Of a stretch of DNA of 64,000 nt, positions 51,169 to 60,178 are shown one piece after another. Every line of letters begins with the position of its first letter. Position 1 is the first letter of the stretch. The notes beneath the pieces are model-generated. The model was not told the origin of the DNA, ran no database searches, and saw only the letters and a program-made list of their open reading frames with translations. The DNA comes from Streptomyces sulfonofaciens (lineage in GTDB: Bacteria > Actinomycetota > Actinomycetes > Streptomycetales > Streptomycetaceae): assembly GCF_014656295.1 (NCBI RefSeq), contig NZ_BNCD01000009.1, forward strand, positions 159,928-223,927. Reading direction: 5' to 3'. A program made the translations under genes and the position numbers.

Positions 51169-51603
51169 TCAGCCGCTGATCTGCCGGGGTGCGCCCGCCG
51201 CGTTCACGGCGATCTTGCGGGGCTTGGCACGCTCGGCGATCGGGATGCGCACGGTGAGGACACCGGCGTCGTAGTCGGCGCTGATCCGCTCGGCGTCCAG
51301 GGTGTCGGAGAGCACGAGCTGGCGGGAGAACACGCCGAGCGGCCGCTCCGACAGCTCCATCCGCGTGCCCTCGGCCCGCGCGGCCGGACGGCGCTCGGCC
51401 CGGACCGTCAGCATGTTCCGCTCGACGTCGATGTCGATGGCGTCCGGGGAGACACCCGGGAGGTCGAGGGCGATCACATACGCGTCACCCTCGCGGTACG
51501 CGTCCATCGGCATCGGCGACGGCCTCGACCACGTGCCCGACGTGCCCAGTAGCTGCTGGCTGAGCCGGTCGAACTCACGGAAGGGATCGGTACGCATCAA
51601 CAT
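51169..51603 (-). CDS. Hsp20/alpha-crystallin small heat shock protein (Hsp18-like)
   Basis: A 144-residue holdase chaperone. FREFDRLSQQLLG forms the N-terminal region, MDAYREGDAYVIALDLPGVS opens the alpha-crystallin domain, LTVRAERRP follows, and GVLTVRIPIAERAKPRKIAV gives the end of the domain with the I-x-I-type motif. It prevents aggregation of unfolding proteins. The ATG at 51603 has GGAGGTG 10 nt upstream; ATG 51597 is an alternative. The promoter carries a RheA-type operator, matching hsp18 control in S. albus. Confidence 0.93.
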   Translation of the reverse strand: MLMRTDPFREFDRLSQQLLGTSGTWSRPSPMPMDAYREGDAYVIALDLPGVSPDAIDIDVERNMLTVRAERRPAARAEGTRMELSERPLGVFSRQLVLSDTLDAERISADYDAGVLTVRIPIAERAKPRKIAVNAAGAPRQISG

Positions 51604-51657
51604 CGTGGCAACACCTCCGAGTTGGTTCTGTTCTGCCAATGCGTCCACCTGGCTCCT

Positions 51658-51686
51658 GTTGTAGCATGTCATCGGAACGACGACAA
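51658..51686 (-). promoter_or_regulatory. hsp20 promoter with RheA-type operator in its spacer
   Basis: On the minus strand TTGTCG (51686-51681), 17 bases, TACAAC (51663-51658) make a well-spaced promoter. Inside it the plus strand reads TGTCATC-GGAAC-GACGACA (51667-51685), one base different from the RheA operator TGTCATC-N5-GATGACA that I recall. A bound repressor would block polymerase. TGACGTCA (51691-51698) next to it is a further palindrome. Confidence 0.7.
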
Positions 51687-51852
51687 GTTCTGACGTCATC
51701 ACGACGACGACGTGCCGCGCCGGCATCGCCGATACCGCCGGCGCCCCGGGTCCACCGGCACCGACGGCCCCCGGCGGCGCCGCCGATCACTCCGCGAGGA
51801 CCCGCAGCACCAGCCGTCCGTCCGGCGCACCCCACGGAAGGAGCCGCTCACG

Positions 51853-52701
51853 ATGCCGCACGACGACCGGCCGCCCCGCACCGCGCCACCGGCGCCGAAC
51901 CCGCCCGGGACCGGGCCGCTCCCCGGGCACCGGCCCCGGCACCGGGCCGGGGCGCCCGCAGCGGACCAGGCCGGGCCATCCCCCACTCCGCCGCCCGCCC
52001 AGCCGCCCGCACCCGCCTCCTTCCTGGCCGCCGCCTCCGCGCTCGCCGCCATCGACGAGGCCGTGCGCGCGGCGGGCCCCGCGGAGGGCGGCGGCGCGGC
52101 GAGCGGCGGCACCGGGCCGGGGAGCGCGGCGGCCGCGGGCCCCGGGGCCGGGGACGGCACCACGGCGGCCACCCCGGAACAGGCCCTGGCCGCGCTCGTC
52201 CTGCTGCGCGAGGTGCGCCACCGGCTCGCGGGCTGGGAGCCGGGCCTGATCGAGGCGGCGCGCACGGCGGGCGCCAGTTGGGCCGACCTCGCCCGCCCCC
52301 TCGGCGTCACCAGCCGCCAGGCCGCCGAGCGGCGCTACCTGCGGCTGCGCCCCGGTGACGAGGGCACGACCGGCGAGGAGCGGGTGAAGGCCACCCGCGA
52401 CCGCCGCGCCGCCGACCGCACGGTCACCGCCTGGTCCCGGGCCAACGCCGCCGACCTCCGCCAGCTCGCCGGCCAGATCACCGCCCTCACCGACCTGCCC
52501 GCAGAAGCCGGCTCCCCCGTCGCCGACCTCGCCCGCGCGCTCGCCGACAGCGACCCGGCCGCCCTCGTCACCCCGCTGGCCGACACGCTCCCGCACCTGA
52601 GGCACGCCCATCCCGAACTGGCCGCCCGCGTCGGCTCCCTGACCGACCGGACCAGGCAACTCCGCCGCCGGAGCGACGACCTGCGCCGCGGCGGGAGCTG
52701 A
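51853..52701 (+). CDS. Putative HSP18 transcriptional regulator (HTH protein divergent from hsp20)
   Basis: A 282-residue protein. The first ~120 residues are Pro/Ala/Gly-rich and probably disordered. Residues about 115-165 contain a helix-turn-helix-like stretch (AARTAGASWADLARPLGVTS, RQAAERRYLRLRPG), followed by RDRRAADRTVTAWSRANAAD. I remember this protein type annotated as an HSP18 transcriptional regulator in Streptomyces; no experimental basis is known to me. The ATG at 51853 has AAGGAG 10 nt upstream. Its divergence from hsp20 supports a role in the heat-shock response. Confidence 0.7.
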   Translation: MPHDDRPPRTAPPAPNPPGTGPLPGHRPRHRAGAPAADQAGPSPTPPPAQPPAPASFLAAASALAAIDEAVRAAGPAEGGGAASGGTGPGSAAAAGPGAGDGTTAATPEQALAALVLLREVRHRLAGWEPGLIEAARTAGASWADLARPLGVTSRQAAERRYLRLRPGDEGTTGEERVKATRDRRAADRTVTAWSRANAADLRQLAGQITALTDLPAEAGSPVADLARALADSDPAALVTPLADTLPHLRHAHPELAARVGSLTDRTRQLRRRSDDLRRGGS

Positions 52702-52780
52702 CACGCACCGCGCCCGGCCCCCGGCACACGCCGCACGCGGCCCCGAGCACACGGCCCCGAGCACACTCCGCACACGCCCC

Positions 52781-52819
52781 CCGGCCGGGCTCCCACCGGG
52801 CCGGGGGGAGCCCGGCCGG
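52781..52819 (+). terminator. Perfect 14-bp hairpin after the HTH protein gene
   Basis: CCGGCCGGGCTCCC (52781-52794) and GGGAGCCCGGCCGG (52806-52819) with an 11-nt loop. In the same 415-bp gap (52702-53116) are a direct repeat GGCCCCGAGCACAC (twice, about 52739-52766) and GTGCGCCACCGCCGCGG (twice, about 52836-52876). No gene is seen there. Confidence 0.88.
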
Positions 52820-53116
52820 CTCCGGCGGAGTGGTCGTGCGCCACCGCCGCGGGGGGCGTGCGCCACCGCCGCGGTGAGGTTGTCCGGCCGCGACCGGGCC
52901 GCGGACCGGCGGGCGGCGCGCCCCGCCGACGGGGAGCGCGTCCCGCCGGCGAGCAGGTGCGCCCCCTGCCGTGGGCGGCGGTGGGACGGCAGCCGTCGTG
53001 CGGCTCCCGTTCCCGTCGGATACCTTCGCGGCAGGGCCACCGGGCGGCGGGTGCCGGCCGGTGCCGCCCGCTCGCCCCGGCCGCGGCAGGGGCGCCCCTG
53101 CCAGGGAGACGACGAC

Positions 53117-54049
53117 ATGAAGATCCTCATCGCGGGCGCCGGCGCCGTCGGCGGTGTGGTGGGCGCGGCGCTGCTCGGCGGCGGGCGCGAGGTCACGTTC
53201 CTCGTCAGGCCCGCCAGGGCGGAGCGGCTGCGGGAGCGCGGGCTGCGGGTCGCCACCGGCGAGGACACGCAGGTGCTGCGGCCCGATGCGGTCACCGCCG
53301 ACCGGCTGGAGGGGCCCTACGACCTGGTGCTGCTCGCGGTGAAGGCCGCCGCGCTCGCGCAGGTGACGGACGACCTGGCGCCGGCCGTCGGACCCGGCAC
53401 CGCGATCGTGCCGTTCCTCAACGGCATGGCGCACATGGACGCGCTGACCGGCCGGTTCGGGACCGCGGTGCTCGGCGGCACCCTCAAGGTCGCGGCGCAG
53501 CTCGGCGACGACGGCACCGTGGTGCTGATGGCGCCCGGCATCCGGATCGAGGTGGGCGAGCTGGACGGTGCGGACACCCCGCGGCTGGGCACGGTGGTGG
53601 CGGCGCTGGACGTGCCCGGCATCGAGGTGCACGGCCGCAGCGACATCGTCGACGCGATGTGGGCCAAGTGGGTGTTCATCGCCGCCGTCGGCGCCGTCAC
53701 CTCCCTGATGCGGGCCCCGGTCGGGGACGTGGTCGCGGTGCCCGGGGGCACCCGCTTCGCCGAGGCGGTTCTCGACGAGATCGCCGGGGTCGCCCGGGCC
53801 TCGGGCCACCGGGTCGCCGCCGCGGACCTCGCCGCGACCGGGGCCGTGCTGACCGCACCCGGGTCACCGACCACCTCGTCACTGGCCCGCGACCTCGTCG
53901 CGGGGCGGCCCACGGAGGTCGACAGCGTGCTCGGCGACCTCTGCGACCGCGCCCGCGACCTGGGCGCCCCCGTCCCGCTGACCGAGGCCGCGACACTGGC
54001 ACTGCGCGTGCACGACCAGCGCGTCGCGGGCCCGGGACAGCCCGCCTGA
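53117..54049 (+). CDS. Ketopantoate reductase family (PanE/ApbA) protein
   Basis: A 310-residue oxidoreductase. The NADP-binding motif GAGAVG is at residues 7-12, LLAVKAAAL and VPFLNGMAHMDAL hold the conserved lysine and asparagine, and the C-terminal helical domain has MWAKWVFIAAVGAVTSLMRA and a terminal SSLARDLVAGRPTEVDSVLG. PanE reduces 2-dehydropantoate in coenzyme A synthesis, but several paralogues of this family act on other 2-oxo acids. The ATG at 53117 has AGGGAGA 7 nt upstream. It is convergent with a broken enolase-superfamily gene. Confidence 0.88.
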   Translation: MKILIAGAGAVGGVVGAALLGGGREVTFLVRPARAERLRERGLRVATGEDTQVLRPDAVTADRLEGPYDLVLLAVKAAALAQVTDDLAPAVGPGTAIVPFLNGMAHMDALTGRFGTAVLGGTLKVAAQLGDDGTVVLMAPGIRIEVGELDGADTPRLGTVVAALDVPGIEVHGRSDIVDAMWAKWVFIAAVGAVTSLMRAPVGDVVAVPGGTRFAEAVLDEIAGVARASGHRVAAADLAATGAVLTAPGSPTTSSLARDLVAGRPTEVDSVLGDLCDRARDLGAPVPLTEAATLALRVHDQRVAGPGQPA

Positions 54050-54185
54050 ACAGGCCCGCGCCCGCGACGTGCACCGCCGGGGGCACCGGGACGACGGGCA
54101 GCCGGGCCCGCGTGAGCCGGGACGGAAGCCCACGCGAGCCGGGATTGCGACGGGGGCCGGGCCCCGGCAGCCCCTGGTGCGGGCC

Positions 54186-54994
54186 CTACTCGTACACCGC
54201 CGCCCCCGTCTCACTCGCCGGATCCACTCCCAGTCCAGCACCACACCGAGCCCCGGGCCCTGCGGCACGTGGACGCGTCCCTCGGCGTCGACGGAGGTGA
54301 GGTCGTCGGTGTAGCCGTCCGCGTAGGCGTGGTAGTGCCTGCTCTTCGGGTCGAGCCTCGGACGGACGAGGGCGAGTTCGTAGTAGTTGGTGTTGCGGAT
54401 GGCGGCCATGCAGTGCCGCTGCGCCGGGCCCGCGGCATGGATCTCCACGTCCAGGCCGAGGCCCTCCGCCGCGTGCGCGATCTTCATGACGCCCGTGATG
54501 CCGCCGTCGTAGTCCGGGTCGGCCCGGACGAAGTCGGTGCCCTCGGCGAGGATCTGGTCCACGTGCGCCTCCAGGCCGCGCACGTGCTCGCCGAGCAGCA
54601 GCGGGGTCCTGATCAGTTGGCGCAGCTTGCGGTGCGCGAAGGACGAGGCGCCGCCGTCGCGGTACGGGTCCTCGTACCAGAAGTAGCCCGCCTCGTCGCA
54701 GGCCCTGCCGACCTTGAGCGCATCGGCGAAGGTCTCGTACTCGCAGGCCGGGTCGATCATCAGGTCCATGTCGGGGCCGACCGCGGCCCGGGTCGCGAGC
54801 ACCGCCGCCACCTCCCGCCGGATCGGCCCGCCGCCCCAGCCGTGGATCTTGAAGCCGGGATAGCCCAGCTCCTTGCAGCGCACCGCGAAGTCCGCGAACG
54901 CCCCGGGGCTGTCCAGGCCGCCGTGCTCGTCGCCGAAATGCGTGGAGGCGTACGCGGGCAGGGCGGTGCGGTAGGTGCCGAGCAGTTCGTGCAC
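54186..54994 (-). pseudogene. Truncated and frameshifted enolase-superfamily (mandelate racemase-like) gene
   Basis: The frame begins at HELLGTYRTALPAYAST, which in intact family members comes after a ~100-residue capping domain; that domain is absent. The barrel part is recognisable: KIHGWGGG, MIDPACEYETF, FWYEDPYRDGG and LLLGEHVRGL supply the metal ligands, with IHAAGPAQRHCM following. After LDWEWI the expected end ASETGAAVYE is found only in the next frame, so one base is missing near 54220. The preceding 300 bp is repetitive, consistent with deletion of the 5' part. Sequencing error could explain the last break but not the truncation. Confidence 0.7.
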
Positions 54995-55075
54995 CGGGGC
55001 CCCGGACGGCGCGGGCCGGGGTCGCGGGACGGCGTGGCGCGGGACGGCCCGGGCGCACAGGCTCGGGACGGCCCG

Positions 55076-55165
55076 GGCGCGGGTGCGTGCCCGTGGGCGC
55101 GGGTGCGCAGGCGCGGGCGGCGTCGGCTGGAGTGCGCGGGGCCGGGTGGCCGCGGGTGCGTGCCC
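55076..55165. repeat. Direct repeat in the gap between the broken enolase gene and the protease gene
   Basis: GCGGGTGCGTGCCCGTGGGCG occurs near 55078 and again near 55145, and GCGCGGGCCGTGGCCG is repeated near 55200-55230. The 360-bp gap (54995-55354) is dominated by such repeats and holds no supported gene. Confidence 0.55.
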
Positions 55166-55230
55166 GTGGGCGGGGCCGGGTCCCGTCCAGCGGGCCGGCG
55201 CGGGCCGTGGCCGAGCGCGGGCCGTGGCCG

Positions 55231-55265
55231 GCGCGGGGACCCGCCCCGTGGTCGGGTCCCCGCGC
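55231..55265 (-). terminator. Perfect 13-bp hairpin downstream of the trypsin-like protease gene
   Basis: GCGCGGGGACCCG (55231-55243) and CGGGTCCCCGCGC (55253-55265) with a 9-nt loop, about 90 bp after the protease stop on the minus strand. Confidence 0.85.
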
Positions 55266-55354
55266 TCGGCTGCGTGCCGCCCTGTGCGCCTCCGCCCCTG
55301 GCCCGACCGGGGCGGCTCCGGCCGGGTCGGGTGTCCGCGGGGGCGCCGGGGTCG

Positions 55355-56245
55355 CTAGGGCAGCGTGACGAACGGCGACAGGAAGGCGCGCGCCTCGGCC
55401 GTGTCGAGGCGGTAGGCGACATTGGTGGCGTAGCAGGGGGTGTCACCGGTGATGGTGGTCGCCACCAGGGTCCGCACCCCGTCGAGTACGGCGAAGTTCG
55501 GGCCGCCGGAATCGCCGTAGCAGGCACCGCCGTTGCCCTGCGGAGCGGTCATGGCGAGCCGCACCCACGCGCCGTTCAGCGCGTCGAAGGTCTCGGGGGC
55601 CTTCATCCGGACGCCGCCGCCCGGGTGGCTCTGGCCGCCGGTTCCGCGCTCCGCCTCCTGGGTGCCGTATCCGGCGACGGTGAAGTCGGCGCCGTTCAGT
55701 CCCTGCGGTCCGAGCGCGTCGAGGCGTCCCGCGGTCGGGAGGGCGGCCGGGGTGAAGGACCAGCGGTCGTGCACCGCCTTCGCCGGGAGCTCGATCACGG
55801 CCATGTCGTGCGGGTCCGAACTGGGCCCGGGGTAGGAGGGATCGGTGTGTGCCCGGCCCTCGACGCCGACCTGCGCCGCGATGGCCGCGGGGTCGCCCGG
55901 GTGCGCGGCCGCGGCGGTGTCGAGCGCGCCCTGCACGTCCTGGTCGAGGGAGACGTAGAACGCCACGCCCGCCGGCCAGTCGCTGGTGCAGTGCGCGGCG
56001 GTGAGGAAGGTGTCCGCGTCGACCATCGTGCCGGAGCAGACCCAGTCCACCCGGTCCGCGGTGCTCGGATCGCCGTCGTCGTCCCAGGTGGCGAGGAGCG
56101 CGCCGACCTCCGTGCGCTCGGGGGCCGGTTCGGCGTTGTACGAGTTGATGGCGGCGGCCGGGAAGGGCGACGCCAGCATCAGGGCGGCCGCGGCGAAGGC
56201 GGCGGCCGTGCCGGCGAGGGTGGTGCGCAGATGTCGGATCCGCAC
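55355..56245 (-). CDS. Secreted trypsin-like serine protease
   Basis: A 296-residue chymotrypsin-fold protease. The signal peptide is RTTLAGTAAAFAAAALMLAS with AAA before the mature part. The triad is visible: H85 (LTAAHCT), D147 (HDMAVIEL) and S246 (CYGDSGGPN); cysteines flank as in the family. It is probably exported by Sec. GTG 56245 is chosen for AGGAG 6 nt upstream; longer frames start in non-conserved sequence. It lies next to the LytR-CpsA-Psr gene on the same strand, 107 bp downstream of it. Confidence 0.9.
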   Translation of the reverse strand: MRIRHLRTTLAGTAAAFAAAALMLASPFPAAAINSYNAEPAPERTEVGALLATWDDDGDPSTADRVDWVCSGTMVDADTFLTAAHCTSDWPAGVAFYVSLDQDVQGALDTAAAAHPGDPAAIAAQVGVEGRAHTDPSYPGPSSDPHDMAVIELPAKAVHDRWSFTPAALPTAGRLDALGPQGLNGADFTVAGYGTQEAERGTGGQSHPGGGVRMKAPETFDALNGAWVRLAMTAPQGNGGACYGDSGGPNFAVLDGVRTLVATTITGDTPCYATNVAYRLDTAEARAFLSPFVTLP

Positions 56246-56352
56246 GGTGGACTCCTGAGGAGGTCGGTGTCGGTAATCTGTTCGGGACGTGGAGCGTCCA
56301 CAGCAGACAGCGCGCGCCGGCCCCGAACCATCACGCCCGTCGCCGACCGCCC

Positions 56353-57462
56353 CTACCCGGCGTGCACCGTCCGGTCCTCGCGCAGGTCCTCGAAGAGCCG
56401 TTTCGCCCGGGCCGCGTTCCACTGGACCGCACTACCCTTCGGAGTGCTGAGGCCGAGGTCGGACACCGGGACGTCGAGCCGCCGTCCGCCACCTGCCGCC
56501 TCGTTCCGCATCGCGCGGAACAGCGCGGCCAGCGTCCACGGGGTGGTGTCCTTGTCCACGACCAGGGTGTGCAGCCCGGACCGCACCGTCGGGTACGCCT
56601 TGAACGGGTCGAGCGCGACACCGGGCGCGGCCGCCCTGTGGGCGAGCGCCGACAGGAACTTCTGCTGGTTCATGGTGCGTCCGAGGTCGCCCCTGGCCTC
56701 CTGGTGGCGCTGGCGGACGAACGCCAGCGCCGTCCGGCCGTCCAGGACGTGGCAGCCCTTCGTCAGGGCCAGGCCGGAGTTCTTGTCCCTGATGTCCCGG
56801 TCCAGGCACATCCGCACCCCGCCGACGGCGTTCACGACGTCCACGAACCCCGAGAAGCCGATCTCCGCGTAGTGGTCGATGTGCAGGCCGGTGTTGTACT
56901 CCACGGTCCGCACCAGCAGGTCGGGGCCGCCCAGCGCGTACGAGGCGTTCAGCTTGTCCTTCGCGGCCGGGACGTGCTCGCCGGTCTCGGGGCGGACGTG
57001 GGCGGGGACGGTCAGCCACGAGTCGCGCGGCAGGCTGACCGTCGTGGTGCCGTGCGCGCCGGTGTGCAGCAGGATCATCGAGTCGGTGCGGCCGCCGTCG
57101 GCCGAGCCCGTGTGCAGCTCCCTCTTCGCCCGGCCGGTGAGGCCCTGCCGGCTGTCGGAGCCCACGATGAGGTAGTTGGTGCCCTTGCCGCGCGGCGGCC
57201 GGTCCGGCACCTTGCCCAGGTCCACCGTGCGGTTGAGCTGGGTGCCCGCCCACACGTAGGACGCCACGGAGGCGGTGACCAGCAGGACGAGCACGAGGAC
57301 CAGCGCCCGGGCGATCCTGCGGCCGCGGCTCGCCGGGGTCCTGGGCGGCCTGCCCCGCGGCCGCCCCGCGACCTGGTGCGGCGCGGCCACCGGGCCGTCT
57401 GCCGGGTCCGAGCCGGACCATCCGCCCTGCCGATCACGCATCGGCACCTCGTGCATGTTCAC
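56353..57462 (-). CDS. LytR-CpsA-Psr (LCP) family glycopolymer transferase
   Basis: A 369-residue membrane protein that attaches anionic glycopolymers to peptidoglycan. After a Pro/Arg-rich cytoplasmic tail there is one membrane segment (IARALVLVLVLLVTASVASY, about 49-68). The LCP domain then follows with NYLIVGSDSRQG, GRTDSMILLHTG, VSLPRDSWLTVP and the conserved arginines in VRQRHQEARGDLGRTMNQQK. The GTG at 57462 has GAGGGAA 2-4 nt upstream. It follows the deacetylase/glycosyltransferase gene by 76 bp on the same strand, suggesting joint work on a surface polymer. Confidence 0.92.
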   Translation of the reverse strand: MNMHEVPMRDRQGGWSGSDPADGPVAAPHQVAGRPRGRPPRTPASRGRRIARALVLVLVLLVTASVASYVWAGTQLNRTVDLGKVPDRPPRGKGTNYLIVGSDSRQGLTGRAKRELHTGSADGGRTDSMILLHTGAHGTTTVSLPRDSWLTVPAHVRPETGEHVPAAKDKLNASYALGGPDLLVRTVEYNTGLHIDHYAEIGFSGFVDVVNAVGGVRMCLDRDIRDKNSGLALTKGCHVLDGRTALAFVRQRHQEARGDLGRTMNQQKFLSALAHRAAAPGVALDPFKAYPTVRSGLHTLVVDKDTTPWTLAALFRAMRNEAAGGGRRLDVPVSDLGLSTPKGSAVQWNAARAKRLFEDLREDRTVHAG

Positions 57463-57538
57463 CGTTCCCTCTCGCAGACATCTCCCGGCGCCGCGGCACC
57501 GGCCGCCGCCGCGCCCACCGCCGCAGCCCGTGCCCCGG

Positions 57539-59623
57539 TCACCGGGACGACAGCTCCCGCACCCCCGGCTCGCCTTGCTCCAGCCGCTCCCCCGCCGTGC
57601 CCGAGCGCTTCGTGCGGTGCCACGTCAGCCGGGCGCCGAGCAGCGCCGCCACCAGGGACTGGATGACCACCAGGTACATCAGTTGCCGGTAGACGAGGAG
57701 CTGGAAGGGCATCGACCACAGCGCCCGCACCCGTTCACCGTCCAGCCGCAGCGCGTACCCGGCGCAGACGAGCTGGACGGCGAGGAAGCCGAACCACACC
57801 CCGGCCGCCTGCACCGGATCGAGGAAGAGCGCCCCGTACAGGGCGAAGAGGTCGACGACGGGCGCCAGCAGCGGCAGCGCGACCTGGAAGAGGGCGAGGT
57901 AGCTCAGCCCGCGGCGGCCGAACCGCCCGCCGGGGCCCAGTTCGAGCACGGCGCGGCGGTGCTTCCACATGGACTGGAGCGTGCCGAAGCACCAGCGGTA
58001 GCGCTGCCGCCACAACTGGCGCAGCGAACCCGGGACCTCCGTCCAGGCGATCGCGGACTCCTCGTAGACAACCCGCCAGCCGGCCCGCCACAGCGCCATG
58101 GTGAGGTCGGTGTCCTCGGCGAGGGTGTCCCCGCTCACCCCGCCGACGCCCATCAGCGCGTCCCGGCGGAACGCGCCGATGGCCCCGGGGACCGTCGGCA
58201 TGCACTCCAGGACCTCGAACATCCTGCGGTCCAGGTTGAACCCGAAGACGTACTCCAGGTGCTGCCAGCGCCCCAGCAGGCCGCGCCGGTTGCCGACCTT
58301 GGTGTTGCCGCTGACCGCGCCGACCGCCGGGTGGGCCAGCGGCTGGACGAGCCGGTGGACGGTGTCGGGCTCGAAGACGGTGTCCGCGTCGACCATGACC
58401 ACGATCTCGTGCGCGGCCAGGCTCAGACCGGTGTTGAGGGCGGCCGCCTTGCCCGCGTTGGGCTGCCTGACCACCATCAGCCGCGGGTCGTCGATCCAGG
58501 TGGCCAGGTCCGCCGTCCGGTCGGTCGACCCGTCGTCGATCACTATGACCTGGAGGTCGTAATGGGTGGAGGCGAGCAGCGAGCGGACGGTGGACTCGAT
58601 GCCGGCCTCCTCGTTGTAGGCGGGCACCAGGACCGTCACCGGGTCGGTGACCTCCCGCAGCCACGGCGCCCCGGGGCGGAACCGCTCCAGCCGTCTGACA
58701 TGCAGCCGGGCGAAGAGGACGAGCAGCACAAGCCGCAGCACCCCGAGCCCGCCCGCGACGCCCAGGACCCAGGTCATGCCCTTCGCGAACGCGTGCCCGA
58801 CGGCCTGGGCCCGGATCAGTACGGTGCCCTCGCCGCGCTCCAGCCGCGAGGCGGCCGTGTCGCCGCGGTGCAGGGCGAGGCCGTTCGTCACGGTGGTGAA
58901 GGAGTCGACGTTCCGGTCGTCCAGCAGCCGCTGTGCCTCCCGGTAGGCGGTGGGCGTCTGGCTGTACTGGCGGATCACGCCCTGGGAGGGCTTGCGGTAC
59001 CACTGGTCCGCGGCGACCAGCAGGTAGCCCTCGTCGGCCGCCCGGTGCGCCGCCGGCCACTCGGTGCCGCACAGCGTGTCCACGGCCGTGGTCTGCGGCA
59101 TCCGCAGCAGCGTGGTGTGCAGGTCCGCGGCGCCCGCCAGGGCCCGTTGCGTCAGCGACAGCTCCAGCCGGGTGCGGGCGGCCGAGGCCGCGCCGAGGTC
59201 GGCCCCGGTGTAGGTGTTCGATCCGATCTCGTGGCCCTCCGCGGCGATCCGCCGCACCAGGTCGGGGTACCGGGCCGCCTGGGCGCCGGAGAGGAAGAAG
59301 GTGGCGTGCGCGTGGTGGGCGCGCAGCAGGTCGAGCAGGCGCGGTGTCCACACCGGGTCGGGCCCCCCGTCGAAGGTGAGGGCGACGGTACGGGCGGGCA
59401 TCGCGTACGACGTCACATCCGAGCCCTTGATGCGCAGCACCGGGCCGCCGTGCGCCACGGCCCGGGGCACGGGCTCGGTGCAGTCGCTCCGCGCCCCGGC
59501 CGCGGCGCCCTCGTGCTCGGTCCAGCCCTCGAAGAGCAGGGCGCCGAACATCAGGGGCAGGACGAGGACCAGCAGCAGCCAGTGCGCTCGCGGATCGCGT
59601 GCTTGTGCGTGCCGGCCCGCCAT
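57539..59623 (-). CDS. Fused polysaccharide deacetylase-like / family 2 glycosyltransferase, deacetylase residues lost
   Basis: A 694-residue membrane protein. After TM1 (about 15-33) comes a NodB-like domain (about 75-260), but its motifs are altered: TFDGGP instead of TFDDGP (D85, G86), and NTYTG where HTxxH is expected (N136, G140). The metal-binding D-H-H set is therefore missing. A membrane segment near 305-325 leads into a GT2 domain with VLVPAYNEEAGIESTVRSLL, VMVDADTVFEPDTV, LAEDTDLTMALW and QRYRW, then several C-terminal membrane segments. The GT part looks active and probably extends a beta-linked polysaccharide. The ATG at 59623 has no close ribosome-binding site. It precedes the LCP gene. 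Confidence 0.85.
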   Translation of the reverse strand: MAGRHAQARDPRAHWLLLVLVLPLMFGALLFEGWTEHEGAAAGARSDCTEPVPRAVAHGGPVLRIKGSDVTSYAMPARTVALTFDGGPDPVWTPRLLDLLRAHHAHATFFLSGAQAARYPDLVRRIAAEGHEIGSNTYTGADLGAASAARTRLELSLTQRALAGAADLHTTLLRMPQTTAVDTLCGTEWPAAHRAADEGYLLVAADQWYRKPSQGVIRQYSQTPTAYREAQRLLDDRNVDSFTTVTNGLALHRGDTAASRLERGEGTVLIRAQAVGHAFAKGMTWVLGVAGGLGVLRLVLLVLFARLHVRRLERFRPGAPWLREVTDPVTVLVPAYNEEAGIESTVRSLLASTHYDLQVIVIDDGSTDRTADLATWIDDPRLMVVRQPNAGKAAALNTGLSLAAHEIVVMVDADTVFEPDTVHRLVQPLAHPAVGAVSGNTKVGNRRGLLGRWQHLEYVFGFNLDRRMFEVLECMPTVPGAIGAFRRDALMGVGGVSGDTLAEDTDLTMALWRAGWRVVYEESAIAWTEVPGSLRQLWRQRYRWCFGTLQSMWKHRRAVLELGPGGRFGRRGLSYLALFQVALPLLAPVVDLFALYGALFLDPVQAAGVWFGFLAVQLVCAGYALRLDGERVRALWSMPFQLLVYRQLMYLVVIQSLVAALLGARLTWHRTKRSGTAGERLEQGEPGVRELSSR

Positions 59624-59741
59624 CAGCGGGCGTGCCCCCGCGCTCCTCGCGGGCCTCGCGATGGCGGCGGAGGCACGGGGGTGCGGGAGAAGGCCCGCGC
59701 CCGGCGGCTCCGTCCGGCGGTGGCCCCGGGGCCGGCCGGCG

Positions 59742-59822
59742 CCGTGTTCCGCGGTGCCGCACCCCGCGGCGCCGCTTCTCGCAGCGCCGCACCCCGCAGC
59801 GCCATGCCCCGCAGTACCGCGT
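59742..59822. repeat. ~15-bp degenerate tandem repeat in the upstream gap of the glycosyltransferase
   Basis: About five units around CCGCAGCGCCGCACC. The 555-bp gap 59624-60178 also holds CCGCCG-TAT-CGGCGG (60005-60019), a possible operator. The AT-richer stretch near 59940-60000 may contain the promoter of the glycosyltransferase gene. No gene is supported in this gap. Confidence 0.55.
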
Positions 59823-60178
59823 CTCTTCGGGTGGTGCCGCCGGGCACCGCCGTGACCGCAGGTCTGTCGCGGGCCGGGTCCCCGGCACCGCTCCACCGCT
59901 CGCCGTCGGTCCTGCCGGGGTCGTCGACTCCCGATAGGTCAAAGCATGCTTTCTGCGGATTTCTCATCCCAACGGCCTCACACATGCTGGGCGAGTGTAG
60001 TCATCCGCCGTATCGGCGGTATGTCCCCGCCCCAGTCTGCGCCGACCGGTAGGAGAAACGTCACACCAACGACGGCGGGCCTGCCCGGAGCCCCTGCCCG
60101 CAGGGCCGCGACGGCCTCCCGCATACCGGCGGCGTGCCCGCGGCCGGGGCCCGACCCCGCGGGATCCGCTCGGCGGCA

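Noticed and set aside
57275..60052. 925-codon plus-strand frame across the LCP and glycosyltransferase genes
   Set aside because: Fully antisense to two genes with intact motifs; repetitive His/Arg/Gln/Val composition and no domain.
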